From Actinomycetes bacterium (GTDB lineage Bacteria; Actinomycetota; Acidimicrobiia; Acidimicrobiales; Acidimicrobiaceae): a DNA stretch of 5,246 bases. This document shows, piece by piece, positions 4,801-5,246 of the stretch; the first letter of the stretch is position 1; each line of letters starts with the position of its first letter. The notes below the pieces were generated by a model. That model did no database searches, had not been told where the DNA came from, and was given only the letters and a program-made list of their open reading frames with translations. The position numbers and the translations under genes are program-made. The DNA is taken from NCBI GenBank assembly GCA_021785315.1, contig JAJYFX010000169.1:1-5246 (forward strand), in the 5' to 3' direction.

Positions 4801-4939
4801 GACCCTGAAGCGATGGTTGACGTGCGCGCTTCGGGAATGGCTAAACAGATGGAGATGGCAGTATGTGGCGTCTTGGATTCACCGAGCGCAAAGTGCGACA
4901 GCGTACAGCTGGGATGAATTTGAGATTACCTGAGTTCCT

Positions 4940-5246
4940 CTATCGATCCGAGGTGATTTCCAGCCACCATTCGAAGGCGCGGGGCTTCCAGTTGTGGTGC
5001 AGGTCGAGAAAGTGCTGTGCGGCTTTGTTCCCAACCCAGTCAACGGGGAGCAGTTCCGACGGAAGGTCCGGATCCAGCAGAGGGAGTCTGCGCCAGTCAT
5101 TGACGAGATGCGTCAGCCGGACGAAGGCGTCTTCGTTAGTTTGAGGTAAATTTCCAAAGTGGGTGATTTCAAAATGTTCATATGCGGCTTCGACGGTTGG
5201 AATATCCCATGCCTCCGCGGCCAGATACGACTGCTCGTCCATATCC
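4940..5246 (-). CDS. PaaX-family transcriptional regulator, C-terminal fragment
   Basis: The frame enters from the right edge and ends at TAG (4942-4940), giving about 101 residues. They match the C-terminal domain of PaaX-type regulators: the pattern DWRRLPLLDPDLPSELLP, followed by VDW, a GNKAAQHFLDLH helix and a tryptophan-rich end (EWWLEITSD). PaaX proteins are usually 250-300 residues, with an N-terminal winged helix that binds DNA and a C-terminal part that senses a ligand, phenylacetyl-CoA in the type example. The winged helix and central domain must lie beyond the window. A methionine at 5242 is in frame but is probably internal, since the frame continues upstream to the edge. No phenylacetate catabolism genes are visible, so the regulated pathway is unknown. 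It is followed by the terminator at 4770-4800. Confidence 0.8.
   Translation of the reverse strand, partial: DMDEQSYLAAEAWDIPTVEAAYEHFEITHFGNLPQTNEDAFVRLTHLVNDWRRLPLLDPDLPSELLPVDWVGNKAAQHFLDLHHNWKPRAFEWWLEITSDR

Larger units (their letters stand above)
4625..4939. other. 315-base intergenic stretch, partly A+T-rich
   Basis: It lies between two minus-strand genes. Bases 4661-4740 are about 29 percent G+C against roughly half in the flanks. This part contains several -10-like hexamers on the minus strand and an inverted repeat, and is likely the upstream control region of the nuclease gene. Bases 4770-4800 form a terminator. The stretch 4801-4939 shows no gene I can support; a 34-codon plus frame from ATG 4813 lacks a ribosome-binding site and any recognisable features. 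Confidence 0.6.

Overview
The window looks like chromosomal DNA from an actinobacterium of moderate G+C content (about half G+C by eye). The evidence is the style of the genes: a stand-alone pyrimidine-reductase (RibD C-terminal) protein, a short RecB-family nuclease with four iron-sulfur cysteines, a DsbA-like protein with a CPFA active site, a PaaX-type regulator, and start codons that seem to lie at or very near the transcript 5' end. A freshwater or marine Acidimicrobiia-like lineage would fit, but that is inference. There is no rRNA, tRNA, CRISPR array, insertion sequence or phage gene, and I see no defence system.

Left part (1-1636): two divergent genes. A 5'-terminal fragment of a pyrimidine-reductase-family protein runs leftward out of the window (1-408, minus). 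A complete galactose-1-phosphate uridylyltransferase-family gene runs rightward (611-1636, plus). The 202 bases between them hold a good -10 element for each direction. The minus -10 is placed for a leaderless mRNA. The plus gene has a clear Shine-Dalgarno sequence.

Middle (1637-2041): a 405-base stretch without a confident gene. It holds short hairpins, a 12-base palindrome, a 13-base near-direct repeat and an orphan plus-strand reading frame (1840-2058). The last 60 residues of that frame look protein-like, and its end overlaps the end of the next gene tail to tail.

Right part (2042-4624, minus): four genes on one strand. In transcription order they are a RecB-like PD-(D/E)XK nuclease (4624 to 3842), a PAP2 membrane phosphatase (3723 to 3139), a Nudix hydrolase (3128 to 2697) and a DsbA-family thioredoxin-fold protein (2647 to 2042). 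The PAP2 and Nudix genes are 10 bases apart and are almost certainly cotranscribed. DsbA follows after 49 bases and probably belongs to the same unit. RecB is separated from PAP2 by 118 bases that contain a plausible promoter, so it may be its own unit.

Far right (4625-5246): an A+T-rich intergenic stretch that probably carries the nuclease promoter, then a convincing intrinsic terminator on the minus strand (4770-4800), then the C-terminal part of a PaaX-family transcriptional regulator that enters from beyond the window edge. The genes look like ordinary housekeeping or accessory metabolism (nucleotide sugars, phosphoanhydride and lipid phosphate cleavage, redox, DNA repair). I found no strong evidence of a new multi-gene system. 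The points most worth a second look are the PAP2-Nudix-DsbA cluster, the altered motif residues in the nuclease and Nudix proteins, and the unexplained 1637-2041 stretch.
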